64,000 nucleotides of DNA from Pseudomonas sp. P5_109. Its GTDB lineage: Bacteria > Pseudomonadota > Gammaproteobacteria > Pseudomonadales > Pseudomonadaceae. Shown here in pieces: positions 1 to 8,654 of the stretch (its first letter is position 1; the number at the start of each line of letters is the position of its first letter). The notes beneath the pieces were generated by a model, which saw nothing but the letters and a program-made list of their open reading frames with translations, searched no databases and was not told where the DNA came from. The stretch covers positions 2,211,001-2,275,000 of the forward strand of contig NZ_CP125380.1 in NCBI RefSeq assembly GCF_034009455.1, in the 5' to 3' direction. The position numbers and the translations under genes are program-made.

Positions 1-419
1 CAGTAGGTGCCGTTCTGGCGCACGGTGAACTGGTAGACGTACAGGCCGCCCGGCTCGATGCCCTTGAAGCTCAGGCCCGGTACGCCGTCCATGTTGGCCG
101 GCAGCAAGATGCCGTGCCAGTGAATGGAGGTACTGTCCTTGAGTCTGTTGCGTACCCGCAGCGTCACCGTATCGCCTTCACGCCAGCGCAGCAGCGGGCC
201 GGGGATGCCGCCGTTGATGGTCATCGCGGTGCGTGGGCTGCCGGTGAAGTTGACCGGGGATTGGCCGATGAACAGGTCGAAATCATTACCGGCCAACACC
301 TGCGGTTCGCCGGGACTGCTGATCGCCCAGGCCGGCGTGCGCCATAACCCGAGACCGCCGAAGAGCCCGCCGATGGCCAGCCCTTTGACGAAGGTGCGTC
401 TTGAAGTGTGGGAGTGCAT
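1..419 (-). CDS. copA: CopA-type multicopper oxidase, N-terminal part (runs off the window)
   Basis: The reading frame runs leftward from an ATG at 419 and is cut by the window edge, so only about 139 N-terminal residues are visible. It begins with a twin-arginine signal (SRRTFVKG followed by a hydrophobic stretch ending near AWA), which predicts Tat export of a folded copper protein to the periplasm. The mature part has the first cupredoxin domain, with a TINGGIPGP stretch and the type 2/3 copper ligand motif HWHG. CopA/PcoA proteins oxidise Cu(I) and bind copper for resistance. Family level is confident; CopA rather than another Tat-exported multicopper oxidase is likely but needs the missing C-terminal Met-rich and HCH regions. 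Confidence 0.8.
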   Translation of the reverse strand, partial: MHSHTSRRTFVKGLAIGGLFGGLGLWRTPAWAISSPGEPQVLAGNDFDLFIGQSPVNFTGSPRTAMTINGGIPGPLLRWREGDTVTLRVRNRLKDSTSIHWHGILLPANMDGVPGLSFKGIEPGGLYVYQFTVRQNGTY

Positions 420-498
420 GCCGTCTGTTCCGCCGTCAGCCTGTTGAACGTGTCGACGAGGCTAGCGGGCGGTGCCTTTCAGCAGGCTGAGGCGGGGA

Positions 499-1227
499 TT
501 ACAGTTTTGACAGGTTGGATGTCGCTTTCTGGCTTGAAGTGGACTTTTCCCTTGAGGCCACGGTGTCGCCGCCGCAGTTGATGTAGGAGGACGACTTCAA
601 CCAGCGCTGGTCCGGGTAGTAGGAAAACAGCAACTGCCCGTCCTTCATCGAATCGATCAGGCGGTGGGCAATCGCCGGCCGAACCGCCGGGCAACCCAGG
701 CTGCGGCCGATCCGGCCATTGGCGCGGGCCAGCACCGGGCTGACATAGGGCGCGCCGTGGATGACGATGGCGCGGTCATAGGCGTTGTCGTTGAAGCCAG
801 GCTCCAGGCCTTCCATGCGCAACGAGTAACCGTTCTGGCCGCTGTAGCTCTCTTGTGTGCGGAACAGGCCGAGGCTGGTGGCGTGGCTTTCGTTGCGGTT
901 GGAGAACAGCGTCGCCATGTTTTCGCCGCTGTTGCGGCCATGGGCGACCAGTTCGTGAAACAGCAACTTGCGTCGTTTAAGGTCGAAGACCCACAGACGT
1001 TGTTCGGTCGAGGGCAGGGAATAATCGATCACCGCCAGTCTTTGGGCTGGGGCGATACCTTGGGCACGGCTGCATTGGGTTGCGCGAACGGCCAGGGCAA
1101 TCACTTTGGCATCGGCGTCTGGTGCTGCTTTGACCAGCGCGTTTTCAAGCGAATCGGCGTAGGCTGACGGTACTGAAAGGCACGTCAGTAAAATGGCAAA
1201 TAAAAGGCCAAAGCGGTTTAGCGCCAT
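499..1227 (-). CDS. periplasmic murein L,D-transpeptidase catalytic-domain protein (YkuD_2 type)
   Basis: This 242-residue protein starts with a Sec signal peptide (about residues 1-24, ending SAYA). The rest matches the L,D-transpeptidase-like family whose core carries a conserved His (VIHGAPYVSP) and the nucleophile motif GRSLGCPAVRP near residue 178. Such enzymes cross-link peptidoglycan through meso-DAP residues or attach proteins to it; the YkuD_2 branch is poorly characterised. The gene is divergent from the larger transpeptidase at 1313, with about 85 bases between them, so the two probably share a promoter region. Substrate and physiological role are inferred from the family only. Confidence 0.8.
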   Translation of the reverse strand: MALNRFGLLFAILLTCLSVPSAYADSLENALVKAAPDADAKVIALAVRATQCSRAQGIAPAQRLAVIDYSLPSTEQRLWVFDLKRRKLLFHELVAHGRNSGENMATLFSNRNESHATSLGLFRTQESYSGQNGYSLRMEGLEPGFNDNAYDRAIVIHGAPYVSPVLARANGRIGRSLGCPAVRPAIAHRLIDSMKDGQLLFSYYPDQRWLKSSSYINCGGDTVASREKSTSSQKATSNLSKL

Positions 1228-1312
1228 AGTCGGGTCTCATCATGATAATTTCGAGTCTAGCTAGCAGTGAGCGGAAAGCTAGCCGTTTGAAACGGAGGAT
1301 TAAGGATTATCC

Positions 1313-3067
1313 ATGGTGCAATTAACAAGGTCATTCGTCATAAGCCGCATGTTTTTTATGGGCTTTCTGATCAGCGGTGTGGCGGTTGGGCAAACGTCGC
1401 CGATTGAGCCGGTATCTGCGGCAAGCAGCGGAATAGATGCCGCGGCGCCCGACGATGCGGTCGGCCAGGCGATTCAGGCATCGCTGGAGCCGCTGCGCTC
1501 GGCCTTTCCGCCGTTGCTCACGGCCAGGCGCCAGCAACGGGTGGATGTCAGCCGGGTGGTGCTGGATTTCTATATGCATCGTAACTATCGCGCCGCGTGG
1601 ACGGATGATCGTGACGTGGCCCAGTTGCTCAAGAGCCTCGAAGACACCCGGATCGACGGGCTGAACCCGGCGGATTTTCGCATCTCCGAACTGGCCCAGG
1701 CCCATGAATCGCTGGTGGCCGCCATGCCTTCCACGGCGCAGCGGGCGATGTTCGACATGGCGGCGACCCGCACATTCATCACCGCACTGCTGCAGTTGCG
1801 GCGGGGCAAGGTCGATCCGTCGCGGCTGGACATTCACTGGAATTTCGACCCGGCCGGCGGCGCTGCCCGCGAAGACATGAGCGCCCTGTTCGCCGCCCTC
1901 GATGCCCATGACGTGGCTCGAGCATTCGCCGATGCGCCTCCTCAAGAAGCGATTTACCGCAATTTGCGTGAGGGCCTGGCCCGTTTGCGCCAGATCCGTG
2001 ATGCGGGCGGCTGGCCGAAAGTCACCGAAGGACAATCACTCAAGCCCGGCATGGACGGGGTGGCGGTCGCACAATTGCGTGCACGCCTGGTGGCGGGCGG
2101 TTACCTGGACGCGCACCTGTCGAAAAAGGCCGGTTACGACGACAAGGTCATTGCCGCGGTGAAGAAGTATCAGGTCGAGCAATACCTGGGCACCGATGGC
2201 GTGGCCGGGGCGGCGACGCTGGCGGCGTTGAACGTGCCTGTCGAGGCGCGGATCGATCAGGTGCGGGTCAACATGGAGCGCGCCCGCTGGCTGTTGTACA
2301 AACTCCAGGGCACGTTCGTGATCGTCGATATCGCCGGCTACAAGGTGGCGATGTACCGCGACGGCCTGCCGATCTGGCATTCGCGGGTGCAGGTCGGCAA
2401 GCCGGTGCGCAGTACACCGGTGTTCCAGGCCGAAATCACCTACATCACGTTCAACCCGACCTGGACCGTGCCGCCGACCATCCTCAAGCAGGACGTGATT
2501 CCAAAAGTCCAGAACGATCCGGGCTATCTGGCGGCCAACCGGATTCGCGTGCTTGATCGCGAAGGCAATGTGCTCAATCCGTCGGACGTTGACTGGAGCA
2601 ATCCGCGAGGCATCCACCTGCGTCAGGATGCCGGGCCCGACAGTTCGCTGGGGCAGGTGGTGATCCGCTTCCCCAACGACTATGCGATTTACCTGCATGA
2701 CACGCCGCACCGCGAACTGTTTGCGAAAACGGTACGGGCCACCAGTTCAGGTTGCATCCGCGTGGAAAACCCGCTGCAACTGGTCGAGTTGCTGTTCAAC
2801 GACCCGGTGCGCTGGAACAGCGCCGGCATTCAGAAGCAGTTGGCCAATGGCAGGACCGAGAACGTCCTGCTGCCGGTGAAAGTGCCGGTGCTGTTGGCTT
2901 ACTGGACCGTGGACCTGAGCACTGACGGGCGAGTGACGTTCAAGCCCGACATTTACGATTACGATGCCAAGGTGCTGCAGGGCTTGAGTCAGCCTACCAA
3001 GTTGCCCCCGCTGGACTTGCGTCGGGCAGAGGTGCCGCTAGTGGTGACGGGGCAGAACCAACAGTAA
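1313..3067 (+). CDS. L,D-transpeptidase of the YcbB/LdtD family
   Basis: The 584-residue protein has an N-terminal signal or anchor (about residues 8-27). It then shows the YcbB scaffold domain (about 50-230), a peptidoglycan-binding domain (about 245-305, GMDGVAVAQLRARL) and a YkuD catalytic domain (about 330-500). The catalytic motif SSGCIRVENP places the nucleophile at Cys481, with the conserved His in YLHDTPHR upstream. LdtD-type enzymes form 3-3 cross-links in peptidoglycan in the periplasm. The start is the ATG at 1313, with an AAGGA ribosome site 6 bases upstream. A strong terminator follows at 3078-3107. Length and domain order are normal for the family. Confidence 0.9.
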   Translation: MVQLTRSFVISRMFFMGFLISGVAVGQTSPIEPVSAASSGIDAAAPDDAVGQAIQASLEPLRSAFPPLLTARRQQRVDVSRVVLDFYMHRNYRAAWTDDRDVAQLLKSLEDTRIDGLNPADFRISELAQAHESLVAAMPSTAQRAMFDMAATRTFITALLQLRRGKVDPSRLDIHWNFDPAGGAAREDMSALFAALDAHDVARAFADAPPQEAIYRNLREGLARLRQIRDAGGWPKVTEGQSLKPGMDGVAVAQLRARLVAGGYLDAHLSKKAGYDDKVIAAVKKYQVEQYLGTDGVAGAATLAALNVPVEARIDQVRVNMERARWLLYKLQGTFVIVDIAGYKVAMYRDGLPIWHSRVQVGKPVRSTPVFQAEITYITFNPTWTVPPTILKQDVIPKVQNDPGYLAANRIRVLDREGNVLNPSDVDWSNPRGIHLRQDAGPDSSLGQVVIRFPNDYAIYLHDTPHRELFAKTVRATSSGCIRVENPLQLVELLFNDPVRWNSAGIQKQLANGRTENVLLPVKVPVLLAYWTVDLSTDGRVTFKPDIYDYDAKVLQGLSQPTKLPPLDLRRAEVPLVVTGQNQQ

Positions 3068-3077
3068 TGAAAGACCG

Positions 3078-3107
3078 AAAAAGGGCGCCTCTGGAGCGCC
3101 CTTTTTT
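3078..3107 (+). terminator. Rho-independent terminator after the LdtD-type gene
   Basis: A GC-rich perfect stem (GGGCGC/GCGCCC with extension, loop CTCTGGA) is flanked by A and T runs. It lies 11 bases after the stop codon at 3067 and would stop transcription before the REPIN array. Confidence 0.9.
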
Positions 3108-3132
3108 GGGGGGACTGTTTTGGAAAGACACG

Positions 3133-4338
3133 GTCCCCTGTAGGAGCCAGCTTGCTGGCGATGGTCGTTAACGATAACGCGTGTGAACTGGATAAACGCG
3201 GCGCACTTGTGTCCATCGCCAGCAAGCCGGCTCCTACAGGTGAAGATCAACGCTGACTTTTGTAGGCGCTGGCTTGCCAGCGATGGTCGTTAACGATAAA
3301 GCGTGCTAACTGGATAAACGCGGCGCACTTGAGTCCATCGCCAGCAAGCTGGCTCCTACAGGTGAAGATCAACGCTGACTTTTGTAGGCGCTGGCTTGCC
3401 AGCGATGGTCGTTAACGATAGCGCGTGTGAACTGAATAAACGCAGCGCACTTGAGTCCATCGCCAGCAAGCCGGCTCCTACAGGTGAAGATCAACGCTGA
3501 CTTTTGTAGGCGCTGGCTTGCCAGCGATGGTCGTTAACGATAGCGCGTGTGAACTGGATATACGCAGCGCACTGGAGTCCATCGCCAGCAAGCTGGCTCC
3601 TACAGGTGAAGATCAACGCTGACTTTTGTAGGAGCTGGCTTGCCAGCGATGGTCGTTAACGATAAAGCGTGCTAACTGGATAAACGCGGCGCACTTGAGT
3701 CCATCGCCAGCAAGCCGGCTCCTACGGGTGAAGATCAACGCTGACTTTTGTAGGAGCTGGCTTGCCAGCGATGGTCGTTAACGATAAAGCGTGCTAACTG
3801 GATAAACGCGGCGCACTTGTGTCCATCGCCAGCAAGCCGGCTCCTACAGGTGAAGATCAACGCTGACTTTTGTAGGCGCTGGCTTGCCAGCGATGGTCGT
3901 TAACGATAGCGCGTGTGAACTGGATAAACGCGGCGCACTTGTGTCCATCGCCAGCAAGCCGGCTCCTACAGGTGAAGATCAACGCTGACTTTTGTAGGCG
4001 CTGGCTTGCCAGCGATGGTCGTTAACGATAAAGCGTGCTAACTGGATAAACGCAGCGCACTGGAGTCCATCGCCAGCAAGCCGGCTCCTACAGGTGAAGA
4101 TCAACGCTGACTTTTGTAGGCGCTGGCTTGCCAGCGATGGTCGTTAACGATAAAGCGTGCTAACTGGATAAACGCGGCGCACTTGTGTCCATCGCCAGCA
4201 AGCCGGCTCCTACAGGTGAAGATCAACGCTGACTTTTGTAGGCGCTGGCTTGCCAGCGATGGTCGTTAACGATAAAGCGTGCTAACTGGATAAACGCGGC
4301 GCACTTGAGTCCATCGCCAGCAAGCTGGCTCCTACAGG
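3133..4338. repeat. Tandem array of about ten 122-bp REPIN units
   Basis: Nine units of exactly 122 bases start at 3241, 3363, 3485, 3607, 3729, 3851, 3973, 4095 and 4217, preceded by a partial copy from 3133. Each unit holds two REP sequences in inverted orientation (left arm TGTAGGCGCTGGCTTGCC, right arm ending GCCGGCTCCTACA). They are separated by a core with the palindrome GTTAAC, and units are joined by a short linker that starts TGAAGATCAACGCTGAC. Most left arms form a perfect CGCTGG-CTTG-CCAGCG hairpin. The core occurs in two main subtypes (AAAGCGTGCTAAC and GCGCGTGTGAAC) that are interleaved along the array. REPINs are non-autonomous elements mobilised by RAYT transposases; no RAYT gene lies in this window. 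Confidence 0.95.
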
Positions 4339-4367
4339 TTTCGTGTGCCATCCGATCGGCCAATCCC

Positions 4368-4835
4368 TTAAAGCGCCAACCCTTGTTGCACCACGACAAG
4401 CAGATCGGTTTCCGTCAGCGCCACCGCATCCAGCTGCGCGGTGGCCTGCTCGATCGTTTGTAGCCACCAGTGCGTTTCGCCGTGTTCGTCCACGGTGCGC
4501 AACAGGGCGAACTCGTTGCCTGCGGAGTGAATCTCGACCCGCCCCTCGCCATCTGCCGTGAAGCGCGCAACCGGGTCAAGGGTGAGGCTGTGTTTGTTGC
4601 CGGTGATCACCAACTGGTCGATGGCGTAGTCGTAAGCGTCGCCATCGGGGTGACTTTCGTGAACGTGGGTGGAATTGCGCCGCAGGACCAGGCCAACCTC
4701 GGTCAGGGGCAACAGCCACTGTTCGATCCGTTGATACAGCTCGTAGACCTGGCCCGGCCAGGCGTCGATCGCTTGATCCGTGCCGGTCAGCCGGGTCTGT
4801 TTCAATTTTGCCGCGAGCTCGTCTGCCTTGCTCAT
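4368..4835 (-). CDS. conserved hypothetical protein, 155 aa
   Basis: The protein is soluble, mildly acidic and has no signal peptide or membrane segment. The ATG at 4835 is preceded by an AGGGA ribosome site. The N-terminal half looks helical (MSKADELAAKLKQ then a YELYQRIEQWLLP segment). The C-terminal half looks beta-rich with alternating hydrophobic residues and ends ETDLLVVVQQGLAL. I recognise it only as a small protein commonly seen in pseudomonads, with no assigned function. It sits alone between the REPIN array and the diguanylate cyclase, so context says nothing about its job. Confidence 0.65.
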   Translation of the reverse strand: MSKADELAAKLKQTRLTGTDQAIDAWPGQVYELYQRIEQWLLPLTEVGLVLRRNSTHVHESHPDGDAYDYAIDQLVITGNKHSLTLDPVARFTADGEGRVEIHSAGNEFALLRTVDEHGETHWWLQTIEQATAQLDAVALTETDLLVVVQQGLAL

Positions 4836-5046
4836 GTCGATTCCCTGTATTGAGGTCTGTTTAATCCTAGCTCGTTGACGCGCAGGCAGCGCTGCCCTGG
4901 GTCATGTTTGCCGCACTGCCCGGTGGGTGGGATACCGCTGGACAAGTGGCTGCCCATTTATCATGGATAACCCCGTAAACTACGCCCCACAAAGACTGAG
5001 GGCTTTTTGCGGCGTTGCCCATGCCTTGCCCCGACAGGACTAACTT

Positions 5047-6618
5047 TTGCCCACACGCTTTAGCCACCCGGACCACACCCCAGTTGTCGCATTGAAACGC
5101 ATCCCGCTGCGCAAGGCCGCGGTGTTGTTCATTGCCACGGTGTGCCTGTGCCTGTGCGGTTTGCTCTACCTGCAACTGGAACAGTCCCGTCGCCATGACC
5201 TGAGCCTGGCGCAAGTGGCGTCTTCGAACCTGACGCGAGCCATGGCGCAGCAAGCCGAAGACACCTTCATGAAGGCCGACCTGGTGCTGACCAGCCTGGT
5301 CGACTGGATTCAGGCCGACGGTTTCGGCCCGGCCCAACGACCACGCTTGCAGCAGACCTTTGCCCGGAGGGTGCTGGCGCTGAATCAATTGCACGGCATC
5401 CTGCTGTTCGACCAGAAGGGCCAGTGGGTCGTGACCTCGTTTGAAAACCTGCCCCGGGGGGCCGGGGTCGCGGACCGTGAGTACTTCAAGTATCACCAGC
5501 AGAACGCATCGTCGCTGGTGCACATCGGCCCGGCCATCCGCAGCCGGGAAAACGGCGAGTGGATCATTCCGGTCTCCAAGCGGATCAACGACAGGAACGG
5601 GCATTTCCAGGGCGTGTTGCTGGCCGGCATCAAGATGTCGTACTTCGACCAGTTCTTCAAAAGCTTCGACCTCGACGACAACGGCTCGATGTTTCTCGGC
5701 CTGACCGATGGCACGTTGTTGGCGCGGCGACCTTTTGTCGAGGCGCAGATCGGCGTGTCGCTGGCCCAGAGTGAGATATTCCGGAAGTCCCTGCTGCTGG
5801 CCACTTCCGGCAATGCGATGTTCACGTCCATCATCGACGGTGTAACGCGCCTGTACGGTTACCGACAGCTGGAGGGGTATCCGCTGGTGGTCGCCGCTGC
5901 GTCGTCCACCGAATCCATTCTCGCGGGCTGGTACGACACGGCGTTTCGCTCCAGCCTCATCGTTGCCCTGGTGTTGCTGGGCGTGGGGTTGTTCGGTTGG
6001 GTGTTCATTCATCAGGTGCGTGTTGGTGAGCGGGTCGAGTCGGATTTGCGCAGGGCCCAGGAAGCGCTGGAGCTGATCGCCACCCATGACAGCCTGACCG
6101 GGCTGGCCAACCGCCGATTGTTCGAGCGGGCGCTGGACATCGAGTTCGGGCGCGGCGCCCGGCAGACCAGCCCCTTGAGCCTGATCATGCTCGATATCGA
6201 TTACTTCAAGCGCTATAACGACACCTACGGCCATGTGGTGGGGGATCATTGCCTGGCCGAAGTGGCGCGCGCGCTGAAGAGTTGCTGCCATCGCAAGGCC
6301 GATCTGGCGGTGCGTTACGGAGGCGAAGAGTTTGCGGTGCTGCTGCCTGACACCGACCTTCACGGCGCCATGACGATTGCCGAGCAGATCCGTCGTAGCG
6401 TCATCGACAAGGACATCACTCACACCGGTTCGCCAAATGGCTATGTGACGGTCAGCCTGGGTTGCTATTCGTTCGTACCCTCGGGCCGTGACAGCATGGA
6501 CGTGTTTGTCGAACGGGCGGATGCGGCGTTGTATCAGGCCAAGCATTCGGGGCGAAACCGCGTGGCAACGTTGTCGATGGCCGGCGGTGGCGAGGCGTTG
6601 ATGCGTTCTGATCGTTGA
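5047..6618 (+). CDS. membrane diguanylate cyclase with periplasmic sensor (dCACHE-type) domain
   Basis: The 523-residue protein has one membrane segment at about residues 20-40 and a second at about 300-322. They enclose a periplasmic region of about 260 residues that resembles a double-CACHE ligand sensor (AVADREYFKYH-like and WIIPVSKRIND segments). The cytoplasmic end is a GGDEF domain with an intact active site, RYGGEEFAVLL, and a HDSLTGLANRR start motif, so it should make cyclic di-GMP. The only start giving the first membrane helix is a TTG at 5047; no closer ATG is in frame. The activating ligand cannot be read from the sequence. No EAL domain is present. Confidence 0.87.
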   Translation: MPTRFSHPDHTPVVALKRIPLRKAAVLFIATVCLCLCGLLYLQLEQSRRHDLSLAQVASSNLTRAMAQQAEDTFMKADLVLTSLVDWIQADGFGPAQRPRLQQTFARRVLALNQLHGILLFDQKGQWVVTSFENLPRGAGVADREYFKYHQQNASSLVHIGPAIRSRENGEWIIPVSKRINDRNGHFQGVLLAGIKMSYFDQFFKSFDLDDNGSMFLGLTDGTLLARRPFVEAQIGVSLAQSEIFRKSLLLATSGNAMFTSIIDGVTRLYGYRQLEGYPLVVAAASSTESILAGWYDTAFRSSLIVALVLLGVGLFGWVFIHQVRVGERVESDLRRAQEALELIATHDSLTGLANRRLFERALDIEFGRGARQTSPLSLIMLDIDYFKRYNDTYGHVVGDHCLAEVARALKSCCHRKADLAVRYGGEEFAVLLPDTDLHGAMTIAEQIRRSVIDKDITHTGSPNGYVTVSLGCYSFVPSGRDSMDVFVERADAALYQAKHSGRNRVATLSMAGGGEALMRSDR

Positions 6619-6718
6619 GGTGTTGTGCCTGCCGGTGGTCCGTCTTTCGGGCCCGGCTGGATTGATCGTCTAGAGTTCCGTTAGCTCTGCCGATCCGGGC
6701 AGACTCCCTTACGCACGG

Positions 6719-8137
6719 ATGATCGCCAACATGTTGCTACCACCAACATTGACAGCCGTTGCTTTGACCGTTGCAGCCGCTGCCTTATTCCCGCTGTCCA
6801 GCCACGCGCAATCGAAAATCACCGCCGAAGAAGCGCATGCCATTGGCGTAGATGCCTACATCTATTTTTACCCGCTGCTGAGCATGGACATCACCCGCAA
6901 GCAATTCACCAACATCGAGCCGGGCAAGGAATTCGGCAAGGGCCCGATGAACATGTTTGTCAGTGTGCCGCAGTACCCGCCAGCTGATTTCAAAGGGGTG
7001 GTGCGCTCCAACTTCGACACTTTATATTCGATTGCCTGGCTGGATTTGACCAAGGAGCCGCTGGTGATCGCCGCCCCGGATACCGACGGGCGTTTCTACC
7101 TGCTGCCGATGCTCGACATGTGGACCGACGTGTTCGCGTCGCCGGGCTGGCGCACCACGGGCACCGAGGCCGGGCAATTTCTGGTGACGCCGCCGGGGTG
7201 GACCGGCACGGTGCCTGCCGGGATGAGTCATCTGCCGGCGCCAACGCCCTTCGTCTGGGTGATCGGCCGGACCAAGACCGACGGCGCGGCGGATTACGCC
7301 GCGGTGCACAAGATCCAGGCCGGCTACACGGTGACGCCGTTGTCCCGGCTGGGCAAGGAGCCTGAAGCCGTCAGCGTGAAAATCGACCCGGCGGTGGACA
7401 TGAAAACGCCACCGAAGATTCAGGCCGACTCCATGTCGGCGGCCAACTACTTCACTTACGCTGCCGAGTTGCTGAAGGTCAATCCGCCGCATAGCACTGA
7501 CCAGCCGATGCTGGCGCAGATCAAGCGTCTTGGCATCGAAGCCGGCAAGCCGTTCAACATGGACGCGCTGGACCCGCAGATCCAGGCCGCGCTGCAAACG
7601 GTGCCGCAGGATGCGCAGGCCCTGATGACCTGGAAAGTGCCGACCCTGGCGCGGGAGGTCAATGGCTGGTCGATGAACACCGACACCATGGGCGTCTACG
7701 GCAACTACTACCTCAAGCGCGCCATCGTTACGCAGGTGGGACTCGGCGCCAACCTGCCCGAGGACGCGATTTATCCGCTGAACATCGGCGACAGCAATGG
7801 CAAGCCACTCGATGGCGCGAACAAGTACGTGCTGCATTTCAGCAAGGGCGAGACGCCGCCGGTGAGTGCCTTCTGGTCGGTCACCCTGTATGACCCGGAA
7901 GGTTTCCAGGTCGGTAACTCGCTCAATCGTTTTGCGGTCAGTAGCTGGATGCCGTTCAAGAGCAACGCCGATGGCTCGCTGGACCTGTATTTCCAGAACG
8001 AAAGCCCCGGCAAGGATCTGGAGGCCAACTGGCTGCCGGCGCCTAAAGGCTCATTCAATCTGACCATGCGTTTGTATGGCCCGAAAGCCGAGGCGCTGAA
8101 TGGCAAGTGGAACCCACCGGCGATCAAGCGGCTGTAA
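6719..8137 (+). CDS. exported DUF1254/DUF1214 domain protein
   Basis: The 472-residue protein has a Sec signal peptide ending near residue 31 (SSHAQS). It follows the usual layout of this family: an N-terminal DUF1254 domain (DAYIYFYPLLSM, SNFDTLYSIAWLDL) and a C-terminal DUF1214 domain (GANKYVLHFSKGETPPVSAFWSVTLYD with the YFQNESPG segment). Family members are periplasmic or outer-membrane associated, and their biochemical role is not established. It appears to be a single-gene unit with an imperfect hairpin downstream at 8149-8189. Confidence 0.85.
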   Translation: MIANMLLPPTLTAVALTVAAAALFPLSSHAQSKITAEEAHAIGVDAYIYFYPLLSMDITRKQFTNIEPGKEFGKGPMNMFVSVPQYPPADFKGVVRSNFDTLYSIAWLDLTKEPLVIAAPDTDGRFYLLPMLDMWTDVFASPGWRTTGTEAGQFLVTPPGWTGTVPAGMSHLPAPTPFVWVIGRTKTDGAADYAAVHKIQAGYTVTPLSRLGKEPEAVSVKIDPAVDMKTPPKIQADSMSAANYFTYAAELLKVNPPHSTDQPMLAQIKRLGIEAGKPFNMDALDPQIQAALQTVPQDAQALMTWKVPTLAREVNGWSMNTDTMGVYGNYYLKRAIVTQVGLGANLPEDAIYPLNIGDSNGKPLDGANKYVLHFSKGETPPVSAFWSVTLYDPEGFQVGNSLNRFAVSSWMPFKSNADGSLDLYFQNESPGKDLEANWLPAPKGSFNLTMRLYGPKAEALNGKWNPPAIKRL

Positions 8138-8148
8138 ACCCCGGACGA

Positions 8149-8189
8149 CAAAAGGCAGCCAGCGACGGAGTGTCATCGGCTGCTTTTGT
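8149..8189. terminator. possible bidirectional terminator between convergent genes
   Basis: AAAAGGCAGCC and GGCTGCTTTT form an imperfect inverted repeat around a loop of about 18 bases. It lies between the stop of the DUF1254 gene and the end of the oppositely oriented Gly-rich gene. The long loop makes this a moderate call. Confidence 0.45.
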
Positions 8190-8499
8190 TTGTCCAGCTG
8201 CCCGTCCCGCCGCCAGCGCCACCTGTTCCACCTCCGGGGGCGCCAGTGCCACCGCCCGCGCCGCTGCCCGGACCATTGACGCCGGTGCTGCCGATTGACG
8301 AGCTGGGGCCACGACTGCTGCTGTCGTTACCCGAGGGTTCGCTGGGCCTGTTGTTGTCTGGATGCATGGTTGAGTTGCGGGTGGCGCCCGATGTCGTCCC
8401 CGTCGTGACAGTGCCATCGCCGGACGCCGCCAAGGTGGCCAGGGGCAGCGTCGATAACAATCCCGCCAAAAGCAGCGAAGTCATTCTGATGTTCATCAT
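8173..8499 (-). CDS. small secreted glycine/serine-rich protein
   Basis: I place the start at the paired ATG codons at 8499/8496, about 7 bases after a GGAG ribosome site; a longer frame would begin inside a REPIN. The product is about 108 residues. It has a clear signal peptide (MNIRMTSLLLAGLLSTLPLA, cleaved near LAAS), and the mature region is low-complexity: Ser/Asn/Pro-rich, then GAGGGTGAPGGGTGGAGGG near the C-terminus. No enzymatic motif is visible. It may be a periplasmic or surface peptide. Coding status is supported by the ribosome site and signal peptide, not by a known family. Confidence 0.6.
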   Translation of the reverse strand: MMNIRMTSLLLAGLLSTLPLATLAASGDGTVTTGTTSGATRNSTMHPDNNRPSEPSGNDSSSRGPSSSIGSTGVNGPGSGAGGGTGAPGGGTGGAGGGTGSWTNKSSR

Positions 8500-8552
8500 G
8501 GTCGTCTCCAGGGGTGAGTCGTTACCTGATGACCGCAGTGGGTCACGAACCC

Positions 8553-8642
8553 TGTGGGAGCGGGCTTGCTCGCGAAAGCGGTTGGTCATTCAAAAGTGAT
8601 GTCGACTGACACTTCGCCTTCGCCAGCAAGACCGCTCCCACA
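8553..8642. repeat. REPIN (GTGGGAGCGGGC type)
   Basis: Two inverted REP arms, TGTGGGAGCGGGCTTGCTCG at the left and GCAAGACCGCTCCCACA at the right, flank about 40 bases of non-repeat core. The element lies between the Gly-rich gene and the convergent acetyltransferase gene. Confidence 0.85.
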
Positions 8643-8654
8643 TAGGTCTCAGCG

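Noticed and set aside
3133..4338. CRISPR-like array of regular repeats
   Set aside because: The whole 122-base unit repeats with no unique spacers, and each unit is a REPIN with internal inverted arms.
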